Source: Deinandra increscens subsp. villosa
Lineage: Eukaryota > Streptophyta > Magnoliopsida > Asterales > Asteraceae
Reading direction: 5' to 3'
NCBI GenBank assembly: GCA_039602395.1
Contig: JBCNJP010000010.1
Coordinates: forward strand, 38,139,874 to 38,203,873
DNA: 64,000 nt
Shown here: one piece after another, positions 11,106-21,109 of the stretch
How positions within the stretch are numbered: the stretch's first letter is position 1
Layout: each line of letters opens with the position of its first letter
Program-made: the position numbers and the translations under genes
Notes under the pieces: generated by a model
What the model was told of the DNA's origin: nothing
Database searches by the model: none
The model's input: the letters and a program-made list of their open reading frames with translations, nothing else

Positions 11106-13109
11106 GTTGAAGTTTTTGGTTCATTCATGACTGCTTTGTTCCTACCAAGCAGCGATGTTGATGTAAGACCAGTCATTTTCTTAGTTAAAATTTGGAAGTT
11201 TGGAACATAATTCTTGATTCATTGTAACTATTCAGTTATTTTTTTCTCACGAAGTCATTCACATTTGCTTGTTTTACATTTCTGTTTCTTATATAATCAT
11301 TTAAATAATATGATCTTAAAACTGTAGATGGTGATATTAGAATCACGTATTAGAACTCCTCAGATGGGCTTAGTTGCTCTCTCTAGGGCTTTGTCACAGA
11401 GTGGTGTTGCAAAAAAGGTACAAGCACTTTCTAATATTTGGTAAACCCAAAGTCACTTCCATCAAAATTTTGTCTTATTCTTATGTATGGATATATGTAT
11501 ATTTATTGTGGAATATATCAGGTAATTGCCAAGGCTCGTGTGCCAATCTTGGTTTTAAAACGCTCAAAGCGCACAAAAGCGATAAGGTCCAAAAAAAAAG
11601 CGTAAAGCGCAAAGCGCAAAAGCGGCGGGCTTTTCGTACGCGAGGCACACATGTTTAAATAAACCTTGTAAATTAATTATATGTCACTTATAACACATAA
11701 AATACACACATATATATACTAACATCAAAATTCTAGTCACCAGAAAGGTTATGAATTAAGAAAGTCATTATAGCATGCAAATCATTAACATTATAACATA
11801 TGATATGATCCATGTAAACTTAATACTCTAATACAATTATACAAAGCATAAAAATATGATAGTCTAATACAATTATAAAATCAGTAAATGCAGAAAATCA
11901 GGAATTAGAGAGAAGAACAGGGAGAAAAACAACTACTACACAACAACAATTAAAAAACTAACCTATGATAAGATGAAATTAAGATTATGAAGCAGCAAGT
12001 GACCTGGGAGGCTAGGACTGAAGGCTGACGAGACTAGAGAACCCACAGGGAGGAAGCTTTTACGGTTTTACCTCTAAAAATCTTGAGGAGAATTTCCGAT
12101 TTCCCCCCAATACTCAAGTTTAAGCTTTCTGGGTTATATATTTGAGAGGTTTTTGGGTCAGAAATAACAAATGTTTAACCAAACCTAGCCCAATTAATTG
12201 AGTGTACAAAAAGCCCTGTGATGTGCGCTTTGCGCTTTTGAAAAAATCCCAACTAAGCGCGCGCTTTTTGTACATTTGAGCTTTTTGTAACTTGAAGCGC
12301 AGGGACCTGCGCCTAGATGCGCTTTGTGATTAATCGCGCCTAAAGCGCGCTTTTTAAAACCAAGGTGCCAATCATTAAATATGTGGAGAAACGAAGTGGC
12401 ATCTCATTTGATGTAAGGTTAGACATTTCAAATATTTTGTTTTGCTGTATTATTATGTTAACTTTACAATAGTATCGGTTTTTCTTGAATATTTTTATTC
12501 TTTTCAACAGTTTTGATATGGAAAATGGGCCAAAAGCTGCTGAACATATACAGGTTTGTTGCAGCAGCTTCTTTGATGAAAAAATAATACAAAACTTTCT
12601 ATAAATGTTTTAAGCTTTTAGCACATGTATATTTCTAGGATGCTACATCTAAGTGGCCTCCTTTAAGACCTCTGTGTCTAATCTTGAAAGTTTTTCTGCA
12701 ACAACGAGAGTTAAATGAGGTGTGTGATACTTCTCAATTATTTTTTCTCATTTCTATTATTGTTGTTTAGTTTACTATTGATCAGTTTTTAATGCAGGTG
12801 TATTCTGGTGGGATTGGATCTTATGCACTTCTAGCTATGTTAATAACAATATTGGGGGTACTTATTATAAAGCACTTACCACATGGGTACTTGTTTTTTC
12901 AAGTCATAGGTTTCATGTCTTTGATTCTTAGAGGCATATTTTAAAACAATCAGTTTTCGGAGAAGCTGGTTTAAAATTTTAGCGTAATTTCTATTGATTT
13001 CTTATGTTTTGGGGTTCTAATGGAATTCCTATTTTTTGGCTTTGTTTAACTTTTATAGAATTCAATGGGTACCCAGGCTTCTCCAGAACATAATCTTGGA
13101 GTCCTCCTG
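11106..13109 (+). pseudogene. TRF4/PAPD5-like non-canonical poly(A) polymerase fragment
   Basis: Continues from the chimeric exon. Exons: 11106-11162, 11328-11417, 11522-11547 plus 12373-12417 (split by a MITE), 12511-12553, 12639-12719 (PPLRPLCLILKVFLQQRELNE), 12798 to about 12857 (VYSGGIGSYALLAMLI) and 13059-13109 (SPEHNLGVLL). This covers the nucleotidyltransferase core and the start of the PAP-associated domain of a TRF4/5-type RNA tailing enzyme. Visible core features are FGSF with SDVD, SFDMENGPKAAEHIQ and GGIGSYALL. Most splice sites are intact. The MITE, the out-of-frame start and the missing C-terminus make a functional enzyme unlikely. Confidence 0.92.
11540..12372. mobile_element. 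hAT-like MITE inside a TRF4 exon, with 8-bp TSD
   Basis: An 817-bp insert (11548-12364) is flanked by the direct repeat GTGCCAAT (11540-11547 and 12365-12372). Its ends are perfect inverted repeats, CTTGGTTTTAAAA and TTTTAAAACCAAG, followed by GCGC-rich subterminal sequence. An 8-bp TSD fits hAT. A 9-bp reading (GTGCCAATC, Mutator-like) is possible because of one ambiguous base, but it makes the TIRs unequal. The interior encodes nothing I recognise. It splits the exon encoding RVPIIKYVEKRSGISF. Confidence 0.85.
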
Positions 13110-13319
13110 GTATTTCTGTCTCTAACTTTTTGTCGTATTTGTTTGTTCTTAGTGTTATGTAGAGATCCTTTAATTTAACTATAAACTTTGTTTTTTGGAA
13201 AGTAGGTAGCCTTCTTTGATATGTAGGATTTTGAATTAATTACCCAGCATCATTGACTCATTTCAAGATTCATTATATTCTGATTAATGTTTAAGATCCC
13301 TTGAGGAAGATTTAGCAGT

Positions 13320-13586
13320 GAATCTATGTTTGAAGCTACAAATCTAGAAGCAGATGCTCAGTCATTTGAGGTATTTTACCACCCACTAGCAAGCACTCCT
13401 AAGCTTTGTGTGAAAGCTTCAACTGTTATGGATGCAATGAGGATTCAGTGGCTCTTGAGGATGAGGTTTAAGATGGCTTTTGACATAGAGGATTCGTCTT
13501 GGATAAGCTGGTTCATGGGGACTGTTTCTTCTCTTCATGCCATTGATCATATCCGTTGGCCTAATTTCCCATGGATGCTCCTCCAG
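13320..13586 (+). pseudogene. ARF: Auxin response factor (ARF) fragment
   Basis: One exon encoding about 88 residues that match the conserved ARF middle region (Auxin_resp domain) following the B3 DNA-binding domain. Landmarks are SFEVFYHPLASTPKLCVKAS, MRFKMAFDIEDSSWISWFMG and IRWPNFPWMLLQ, ending at a GT donor as ARF genes do. Compared with the family signatures YPRASTPEFCV and ETEDSSRISWFMG, several conserved residues have changed (R to L, E to K, R to W), which suggests relaxed constraint. ARFs are nuclear transcription factors for auxin-responsive genes. No B3 or PB1 domain is present. Confidence 0.93.
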
Positions 13587-13635
13587 GTAGTAATATTATT
13601 ACCAGTTGATATATTGTTGTTCTACCTTTATGTAG

Positions 13636-13704
13636 GATGTTGCTGTTAAAGTTCATTTTGGTAATCAATATAGTGAGAAGGCTTTGCAGGACTACAATAA
13701 AGAG
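13636..13704 (+). pseudogene. Raf-like MAPKKK kinase exon fragment
   Basis: A 69-bp exon between TTTATGTAG and GTATGT. It encodes DVAVKVHFGNQYSEKALQDY and NKE. This matches the N-lobe of plant Raf-like MAPKKKs, where the lysine of DVAVK holds ATP and is followed by YFGNEYSE-like sequence. Only this exon is visible, so it has no kinase activity. It lies 49 bp beyond the ARF exon, so its upstream intron and the ARF intron are joined. Confidence 0.8.
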
Positions 13705-14029
13705 GTATGTAAGAATATTTTATTCAACCTTTTATTGATTTTTGTCCTTTTCATGTTATATGTTCTTCAAGGTCTAATATTCCAAGTGTAAAAGACAAAA
13801 TGCTTATTGTTGTTTTATGACGGATGCATGTATCTGACCGTTTGGACGATTTGTTTATGTCGTATCATTTGTAGATGACTTTTGATTAGAAGTATGTCAT
13901 TAGTATTTAAATTGAAAACTTATGTATGGATCTTGAATTGTTATTATTAATATCATTTGGTTTTTATGTTTTTTTATGTTTATTGCTGTTTTTATTTTAC
14001 AAAAATAATAAAAATAAAATCTCTAATTA

Positions 14030-14791
14030 CACGAAATGGTCACGCTTGCAGTTATTAATGTGGGACTCAATGATAGAAATAGTCACACATATGATAAATT
14101 AATGTGACTATATGATAGAAACGGTCACGTTTTTTTTTGTTATAAATATGTGGTCATTGTTTACCTTTAGCCACGCTTTTCAGATGCAATGCTTGATTCC
14201 AACAACCTTTTAGCCACTCATAAAGAAAATTCATGTGGTTGTTGCTATCCTTTAGCCATGCTTATAAAAAGCTCATGTGGCCATTGTTACCTTTTAGCCA
14301 CACATTTCAGCCGAATTGCTTGATTCCAGCAACCTTTTGTCACGTTTTTTTTTAAATATGTGGTCGTTGCTTCCTTTTAGCCACGCTTTTTAGAAGGAAT
14401 GCTTAATTCCAGCAACCTTTTGTCACGTTTTTGAAAAATAAGCGTGGCTAAAACAAACTTTTTAGCAAATTCATGTGCTCATTGCTACCCTTTAGCCACA
14501 CTTATAGAAAATACATGTGGCTGTTGCTACCCTTTAGTCACGCTTAAAGAAAATTCATGTGGCCATTGCTACCTTTTAGCCACACATTTCAGATTAACGT
14601 CGGATTTTAACAAAAATATTGATACCTTTAGCCACGTTTTTTAGTTTCTACAGCCACTAATCTTCAAGTGTGACCGTATGGTACCTATGGTCACGGGACC
14701 TTTAGCGTCGATTGGAATGAAAAAAAAAACGTGGCCAAAGGGTTTTAGCCACGTTTTTTTTCAGAGGCTAAAGCCCATTTTTGACGTAGTG
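14030..14791. repeat. CACTA subterminal repeats, right end
   Basis: About 760 bp of repeats built on TTTAGCCAC plus CATGTGG and GTCACG variants, arranged head to tail with spacers such as CTTGATTCCAGCAACC. They end in the right TIR GACGTAGTG at 14791. The open frame 14444-14644 is a product of the repetition and not a gene. Confidence 0.85.
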
Positions 14792-15560
14792 CTAGATCAC
14801 GACATTTATAAACTAGTAGGAATTCGTAATCATCATAACTGACAGACTTAGGTTTTTTCCTTCCGGTTGTGCTATGATGCGGAACACAACAGCGAGTTAG
14901 GACAACATTATACCCGCTCCTCTCCCCTTCAAGGGCCGGTAGGAGCTATAGTGATTAGCGCGGACAGGTTTTGTCAGACCTAGTAGATCTACTAAATATT
15001 TCCCTGTTATCAGTGATAGAAAATGGCTTACGCTATTAGTGGAAGGACTCCCTTGCATGTTTTTCGTCTATTTATAAACTAGTATATAAAACAATAAAGC
15101 AGTTCGAAAACCGTAAAAGTTTACCATATGTCTTCTCCCCCAAAAGCGTTAAATAATAAAAGTGGGGCCGTGAACTCACCTTAGGGTGAAAATAAGCTAC
15201 TCCAAATCAACCAATCACCGAGAAGTAGTGAAGACCTCCTAGACTTCACCTATGACACATAATCGTGTAAGTGTTGACCGTGTTTGACCGAACGTCCCGA
15301 CAATTCGCGGACATTGGATGTGTGGACTCGACAACATATTAGTGACCATATTAATGTTTTCTATATGTTTCCTAACATGTATAACACATATAACACGTCA
15401 CATGTCAAACATATATGCAACACGATTACTTATGACGTCATATCGTGTATATGATGCACGATCGACGGAACAATCATACAAAGTCTTATCATTCCAACCG
15501 ATGTAGGAGACTTGGGACTTGTATACCCGTATAACTCATAATTAACTTGACTAATAACAT
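14792..15560 (-). mobile_element. Gypsy LTR remnant, right side of the CACTA insertion
   Basis: Continues the reversed gypsy LTR interrupted at 7266. Two motifs appear in the order expected for a reversed LTR: TCAGACCTAGTAGATCTAC near 14976 mirrors GTAGATCTACTGAGGGTTTG at 35512, and CTCACCTTAGGG near 15176 mirrors CCTAAGGTGAG at 35093. I see no gene here. Confidence 0.55.
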
Positions 15561-17084
15561 GCATTCATCTAATCACATAGTCACATACTCATGTTCATGT
15601 ATTTTGCAACTTCAACTAATAACATGCATTCATCTAATCACATTCATCTACTCACATTCATCTACTCACGTTAGTCCATATGGATCATCAAACAACATAT
15701 ACCAAGTCACAAAATAATATCCTAACCACATGCATGCATACTATTTTATTCCAACGAATAAAAATAAATGATATTTTTATAAGAATAATTTCCCTAAATT
15801 AATCTGCATGCATTCTATCATCAACCATGCAACTTTATTGGGACAACTGGAAATTTTCAGATTAACTCCGTTAATAACTTGTGTTATTTTCAATAACGTC
15901 CGTTACCTCAGTTAACTAGAATAGTTATATGAGCAACGGACGTGAGTTTAGATGTCGGTTAACTAACTTGAATAATTATATTTTATAATCTTATATAAAT
16001 CATATTTTATGATTTCATGTGAACATTTTGTAATTTATGTGGCGATTACATTTATAATTTTATGTGTTACAAGTATATATACACATTACGATTCATAATT
16101 TATATTTTATTTTATGTGTCAACGTATCACATAACCATATATGGCTTTACGGTTTAAACGTCGTTGGTATTACGTATTCTATTCTATGATTTTATGTGAA
16201 TCAACTAAGGTTCACATCGTATATATATATTATACGTTGATTTTTATTTGGACAAACACGTATTCATACGGGTAAACTTATTCTCCGTTGATCTCGTCAG
16301 GGTTAGCTAACGACTTCCAACTTTGAGGGGCTACTTGTGTTATTTCTCAAACTTCCTTTGTAGTAAACAAACTCGCAGGGGCTGATTATGTAATTACTCT
16401 AAACCTGATTTCCTATGGTGGAAAATAGGGAGGGGTCATTTTTACCAAGTTTCAATAGTCCATTTAACAAAAAAAGGGTAGGTGAACCGTAGACGACATT
16501 TTCTTCTCTCGCAACCGCTTCCTTCAATCGCCGAATTAATACAAATGCCGGTTACGAATTTGATTCGATTGATCACCTCCTTTGAATCAGCTCAAATTGC
16601 CCATTTTCAGTCACTTTCACACACAAAAAAGAAGAAGAACCGGAGCTCTCTTAACTCTCTCGCTTCTCTTGATCTCCGATGAACCACCAAACCGCAAGAG
16701 AATTCCGACCACCTCCGATTGGCATTTTGATCACCATTGTCAACCCAGTGACAATTTTGTATCACCATCGTGATTTGCATCTCTACCCCACACGAGCAAC
16801 AGCAACGGGAAACGTCATAGGTAGTTCCGTTATGTTATCGAGTTTGTGTTACGATCTTGCACCTCATCGCCGTCCTCGAGCCTTTGTTTTCACCCGAATC
16901 GAAGGTACATCCTGAACCTCAAAATCATACATGATTTTCCTAGGTTATACTATATCCGTAAGCTTTTGTAACACTTTATTTTTAATGGCTATGGAGGTCC
17001 GGCGGGTGGGTTTCTGTTTCTATTTGAAGAAGATGACCAAGAAATTTAATTATTTAGTATTTATTTTATGTATAAATTTATTCT
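15561..17084. other. LTR-like AT-rich sequence without a gene
   Basis: 15561-16430 is AT-rich with short repeats of ACATGCATTCATCTAATCACAT. 16430-16930 resembles a plus-strand LTR transcription-start and leader region (pyrimidine-rich, overlapping short frames). No TG...CA boundaries or conserved protein were found. The overlapping frames at 16482-16915 lack any recognisable domain. Confidence 0.4.
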
Positions 17085-17445
17085 CAGGGTCTTGCCCTAG
17101 TGGCAAAGTCTTGTGATTCGCAACAGAGGAGTTGCGGGTTCGAGACCCAGTTACCTCTACCCTTTTATTCTTTTCTTATGAAAACCCGATTTAAATCACT
17201 CTGTAAAGTCAAAATCATTTCCGATCAAGTTGTTAACCAAATGGAAATCTAGCCCACTGGTAAGGGCGTTGTTTAGGTCACGGGTTCGAATCGAGACCCA
17301 GTTACCTCTACCCTTTTATTCTTTTCTTATGAAAACCCGATTTAAATCACTCTGTAAAGTCAAAATCATTTCCGATCAAGTTGTTAACCAAATGGAAATC
17401 TAGCCCACTGGTAAGGGCGTTGTTTAGGTCACGGGTTCGAATCTT
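17085..17445 (+). repeat. tRNA-derived SINE-like unit with 151-bp tandem repeat
   Basis: The head at about 17085-17150 has a Pol III box A-like TGCCCTAGTGG and a perfect box B GGTTCGAGACC. It is followed by two copies of a 151-bp unit (17141-17291 and 17292-17442). Each unit ends in a second tRNA-like segment with TAGCCCACTGG and GGTTCGAATC. Paired A and B boxes at normal spacing indicate SINE or tRNA-derived origin. No foldable complete tRNA is evident. Confidence 0.65.
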
Positions 17446-17616
17446 GTTACCCGCCATGTTTTTGATACAAATCCAAACATTTATTGGTCTAAAACCCAAC
17501 CACCATTTGTGCTCTATAAAATGTTGGCCCGCAAATATCTCTTAGACCCCGTTAAAATACTCGTAGTGTTATCTTATAGACCTCCTTATTCCCGTTATGC
17601 GAAAACACATATATTT

Positions 17617-17692
17617 TTGCGAAAACGCGAAAACCATCTTAAAACCAACATAACTTTTTCATACGTTAATATATTTTTTCATACGCGAAAAA

Positions 17693-17733
<41 letters not shown>
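17617..17733. repeat. Partial inverted-repeat element end and TA microsatellite
   Basis: 17617-17690 carries the same end sequence (GCGAAAACGCGAAAACCATC...) as the element at 18091-18855. It is followed by a pure TA run at about 17697-17733. It appears to be one end of a second, broken member of that family. Confidence 0.6.
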
Positions 17734-17737
<4 letters not shown>

Positions 17738-17920
17738 AAAGTTCATTGTAGACACCCCCATAAGTGTAGACAGGTAGACACCCTTTTTCACCATTAGATC
17801 TCTTGATCTAATGGTTGTGATTAATTTTCTTTTTTCTTTTTTTCTTTTTTCTCATTAATTATAAACTTTCACATGCGAAAAAGAGCTATTTCACATGCGA
17901 AAGTGTCTACAATGAACCTC

Positions 17921-17924
<4 letters not shown>
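17734..17924. mobile_element. Small MITE between TA microsatellites
   Basis: A 191-bp element with inverted ends: GTTCATTGTAGACAC at the left and GTGTCTACAATGAAC at the right. It is flanked directly by TA repeats, so any TA target duplication is hidden in them. It has no coding potential. Confidence 0.65.
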
Positions 17925-17971
<47 letters not shown>

Positions 17972-18052
17972 AGATGATCATTTGAGAAATGATTGGTTTT
18001 GAGAACCTTTGAGAACCATTCTAAGCCACTAGTTTATATCTATGGAACCCCC

Positions 18053-18090
<38 letters not shown>
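17925..18090. repeat. TA microsatellites with a short interposed segment
   Basis: Two TA runs (about 17925-17968 and 18055-18090) surround a segment of about 85 bp (GGGAGATGATCATTTGAGAA...) ending in CCCCCC. The segment begins like the element at 18091 (GGGAAATGATCAT), which suggests related short elements inserting in TA repeats. Confidence 0.55.
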
Positions 18091-18094
<4 letters not shown>

Positions 18095-18842
18095 AAATGA
18101 TCATGCGAAAACGCAAAAACCATCTTAAAACCAACATAACTTTTTCATACGTTAATATATTTTTTAAAAATTTTCACCAAAAGTCTTATAATTAAGTTAT
18201 CTTTAATTCTATAAAAACAAAAAATAAAAAGTTAACGTTTTTTTAATTTTTATTTTTTTCTGTGATACACATGTGTACCACAAAAAATAGTATGAGTTAA
18301 TATTTGTTTTCTCTAAGACGCCACCATATGTGTTATATTTCTGTCATTTTTTGTGTTTTTTTTTCAATGATACACATGTGTACCACACCAAAAAAAAACC
18401 CTTATATATGTGGTATACATTACTAGTTTTAAAAGGAAATTACACCCTAAGTCTTATAGTAGTTATGTTATCTTTATATCTAATGAAAAAAATAACACTT
18501 TATAACTTTTTTTAATTATATTTGCACATATGCACTATGTTTCATTATCATTAATACCATAAATGTTTTAGTGTTTTTAATATGTTTTTAACATAAGGAG
18601 TGTTTTTACACATGATAATTCGTTTTTGTACAATATTAATGATGATGATACACATGTGTATCACAAGGAAAAAAAAAACGTTATTTTTTTTTTAATATTT
18701 GTTTCCAGAATTGGAGATAACGTAATTCTAAGACATTTGACGCCAATTTTATGAAAAAAACATTAATGTATGAAGAAGTTATGTATGTTTTAATATTGGT
18801 TTTCGCGTTTTCACAATATAAAGAGTTTTCGCAGGATCCTTC

Positions 18843-18855
<13 letters not shown>
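18091..18855. mobile_element. Inverted-repeat (foldback-type) element bounded by TA repeats
   Basis: The left end (GGGAAATGATCATGCGAAAACGC, then AACCATCTTAAAACCAACATAAC) is mirrored imperfectly over about 85 bp by the right end (GTTATGTATGTTTTAATATTGG, then GCGTTTTC...TTCCCC). The interior has three copies of a near-palindrome TGATACACATGTGTAYCA at 18263, 18368 and 18646. There is no coding region. It looks like a non-autonomous element that inserts in TA repeats. Confidence 0.6.
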
Positions 18856-18892
<37 letters not shown>

Positions 18893-19940
18893 CTTTTGAT
18901 ACCCGTGCGACGCACGGGTGATTTAAAAAAAAATAAATCTAACATTTAAAATATTGTAATAAATGTAATCAAGAAAAATACGAACGTTTAAAATATTCTA
19001 AAAATGTAATTCTAACATTTAAAATATAATAAATCAAAGTATGAAATAAAATATCTAATTTTCCTTTTTTATAGTATACTTTGGATTTTGTTGGTATAAA
19101 TGATTTGAGAAATTGGACTTTTACATATATATATATATATAGAATTTAAAAAAATGAAAACGGAAATAAGGATATTGATTTACGAAATTTGTTTTAAAAA
19201 AAGATTTTACATTAAATGGTGTTATATATTTAGGAAAGTTAGTTGGATTATTTTGACATTTTCAAAAAGTTCGGAGATTAGATTGTATAAATTTGTTAAA
19301 ATTGAATATTTGATTGGTAAATATTCAAGTTCCTAAAATTAGGAAAGAGTAGTTGTATGTAAAATGAATTGTTTACAAAATATACAAATTTGAATTTATT
19401 ATTCAAAATAATAATTTTCCAAAAATTATAATTCTCAAAATAAAATGTTTAAATAATATTCTATTAATTTAGTCACTCTGTAATTATGATCCTCTAATAT
19501 GTTAATTAAAGTTTTAGTTTCCGTGTTTTTCAATTAATTAAAGTTTGTTAGTTAGTTATCAATACAAAATATATTTTCAAATAATTAATTTTGTTAACTG
19601 GATCCCTGAATTTTAGGCCCATATCCGCGATTTACTTAGAAGGAAACCATTTGAGCGGGAAAATGAGAAAATGGATTGTTGTGGTGATGCCACGTGGCAT
19701 CCAATCTTTTCATATATATATATTATATAGATATAGATAGATAGATATGTACACAGACTTATATACAAGTGCATATTGTGAAATATTTTGATGACAAAAT
19801 AGGTAAATATAAAACTCTCGACTTTTGACATAAAAAATATATATGTAAGATATATATATATATATATATTTTATGGATTGTTATGGTGTTTTCGCACTTT
19901 TTGTATGTAAGATATCTATATTTATATATACATACAATTA
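18856..19940. other. AT-rich sequence with a GC palindrome, no gene
   Basis: A TA run (to about 18892) is followed by the 19-bp palindrome ACCCGTGCGACGCACGGGT at 18901-18919, then by AT-rich sequence with further TA runs near 19124, 19714 and 19851. The short frames at 19154-19336 and 19613-19831 are AT-driven and show no domain. Confidence 0.5.
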
Positions 19941-21105
19941 CCAGTGAACACTCAAGTTTTACTCGATCTTCTGATGATATATATTATTGATGATAATATA
20001 ATCACGTAAACTTTTATAATCCTTGTGATTTTTGGCTAAACGTGGCCCCTGACTTATTTCGAGTAAACTCATTTTTTACCATACGTTGAACACTATCACA
20101 CAAGTCACGTATGGATTTACTTGACAGTGAACCGTCATATAGGCTATGTGACTCAGGTTCAAAAACACACACTTACGTATGTAAAATCGATAGATGCTCG
20201 GTAGTTACGCAAGACCCGAAGTCTTTTTAAACTGTAGCAGCGTACCCTAAGGTGAGTTCACAACTCTGTTTACGTTACATCCGGTTTGAGATGGTAACAC
20301 GCATTGATAGACAGTTTGCTTTAAGATTAAAGACAATGCCACCATATATCGCATGTTTACTAGAATGTTACACCAACTTAAGTCCTTACAAATCAAACCG
20401 TTAATAGTGAATAGCGATGTGATATTGAGTAGTACTACTTGGGTTTGACAAACCCCACTTAGCGTGCAGGAGATGCACCAACCGACTGGCGGTCGGACTG
20501 AGAACAATGTCAACCTAAACATACCGTCGCTTTGGTGGGCACGGGGAAGGCAAAACGTGTAGGTTTTATCTGTGTGAATTAGTCAGCTTCGGTTATGAAC
20601 TATTTAGTGACATGAAAATAGGCTAACTGCCTACGATATGGATCATGCTTAATTTCTTACATTACTATTTACGAACAATAACTGTTTTGTTCGTGTGGCA
20701 TTACTATCTACGGATAAAGACTGTCATATCCGTGGAACATTACTATACACTTGTGCATACATTACTTGCGTGAACTCACCAACCTTTGGTTGACACTTCC
20801 TCTTTAAACATGTTTCTCTCATGTCGTAGGTGTTCGAGTATCATGAGTATGCATGCATGAGCCTTTAAAACCATGTTATGGTTTTCTATACAAGTTACGT
20901 TATTTCGAATGACAATGTTTTATGTAAATACTAAATCTTTTGTTAGTGCTTTCGCATTTGTAAAAATCTGAATTTGTATTATATTTTAATATAATGAAAA
21001 TCTTTTGATATTTAATGGTTGTTTGGTGTAACTAATGGATTGGGATCCTGGTTTGTTCACACTCCACACGGTAGAACTCCGTAAGTGGAAATTGGGGGTG
21101 AGACA
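19941..21105 (+). mobile_element. Gypsy LTR, 3' part
   Basis: Motifs occur in the same order as in the intact LTR at 33505-36211: CCTAAGGTGAGTTCAC (20248), GGGTTTGACAAACCCCAC (20441), GTGAACTCACCAACC (about 20772), GTAACTAATGG (21027), and the terminus GGGGGTGAGACA at 21105. No primer site follows, so it is a solo or truncated LTR. The minus-strand frame 20247-20522 lies in LTR sequence and is not a gene. Confidence 0.65.
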
Positions 21106-21109
21106 TTTA

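Larger units (their letters stand above)
6634..11953. repeat. Large tandem duplication, copy 2
   Basis: Second copy of the block at 1-5320. Unlike copy 1 it runs on without a break: the MITE and the CACTA transposon that copy 1 loses at 5320 are complete here. The two copies are separated by 1.3 kb holding a copia gag start, leader and most of an LTR. Confidence 0.95.
7267..14791 (+). mobile_element. Pack-CACTA transposon, complete, with captured gene fragments
   Basis: A 7,525-bp CACTA (En/Spm superfamily) element. The left TIR CACTACGTCAAAAATG is mirrored by CATTTTTGACGTAGTG at the right end, and the inverted match continues imperfectly for about 28 bp. The 3-bp TSD CTA lies on both sides. 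Subterminal repeats occupy both ends. No TNP1 or TNP2 transposase domain is visible, so it is non-autonomous. Inside are intron-containing pieces of PEX5, a TRF4-like polymerase, an ARF and a Raf-like kinase, all plus strand, plus at least one unassigned exon. Retained introns show capture at the DNA level. Confidence 0.92.

Noticed and set aside
17085..17155. Functional tRNA gene
   Set aside because: Box A and B-like motifs are present but there is no good acceptor-stem pairing or anticodon arm. The tandem repeat structure fits a SINE-like unit better.
20247..20522. 91-codon minus-strand frame
   Set aside because: It lies antisense in gypsy LTR sequence and shows no recognisable domain.
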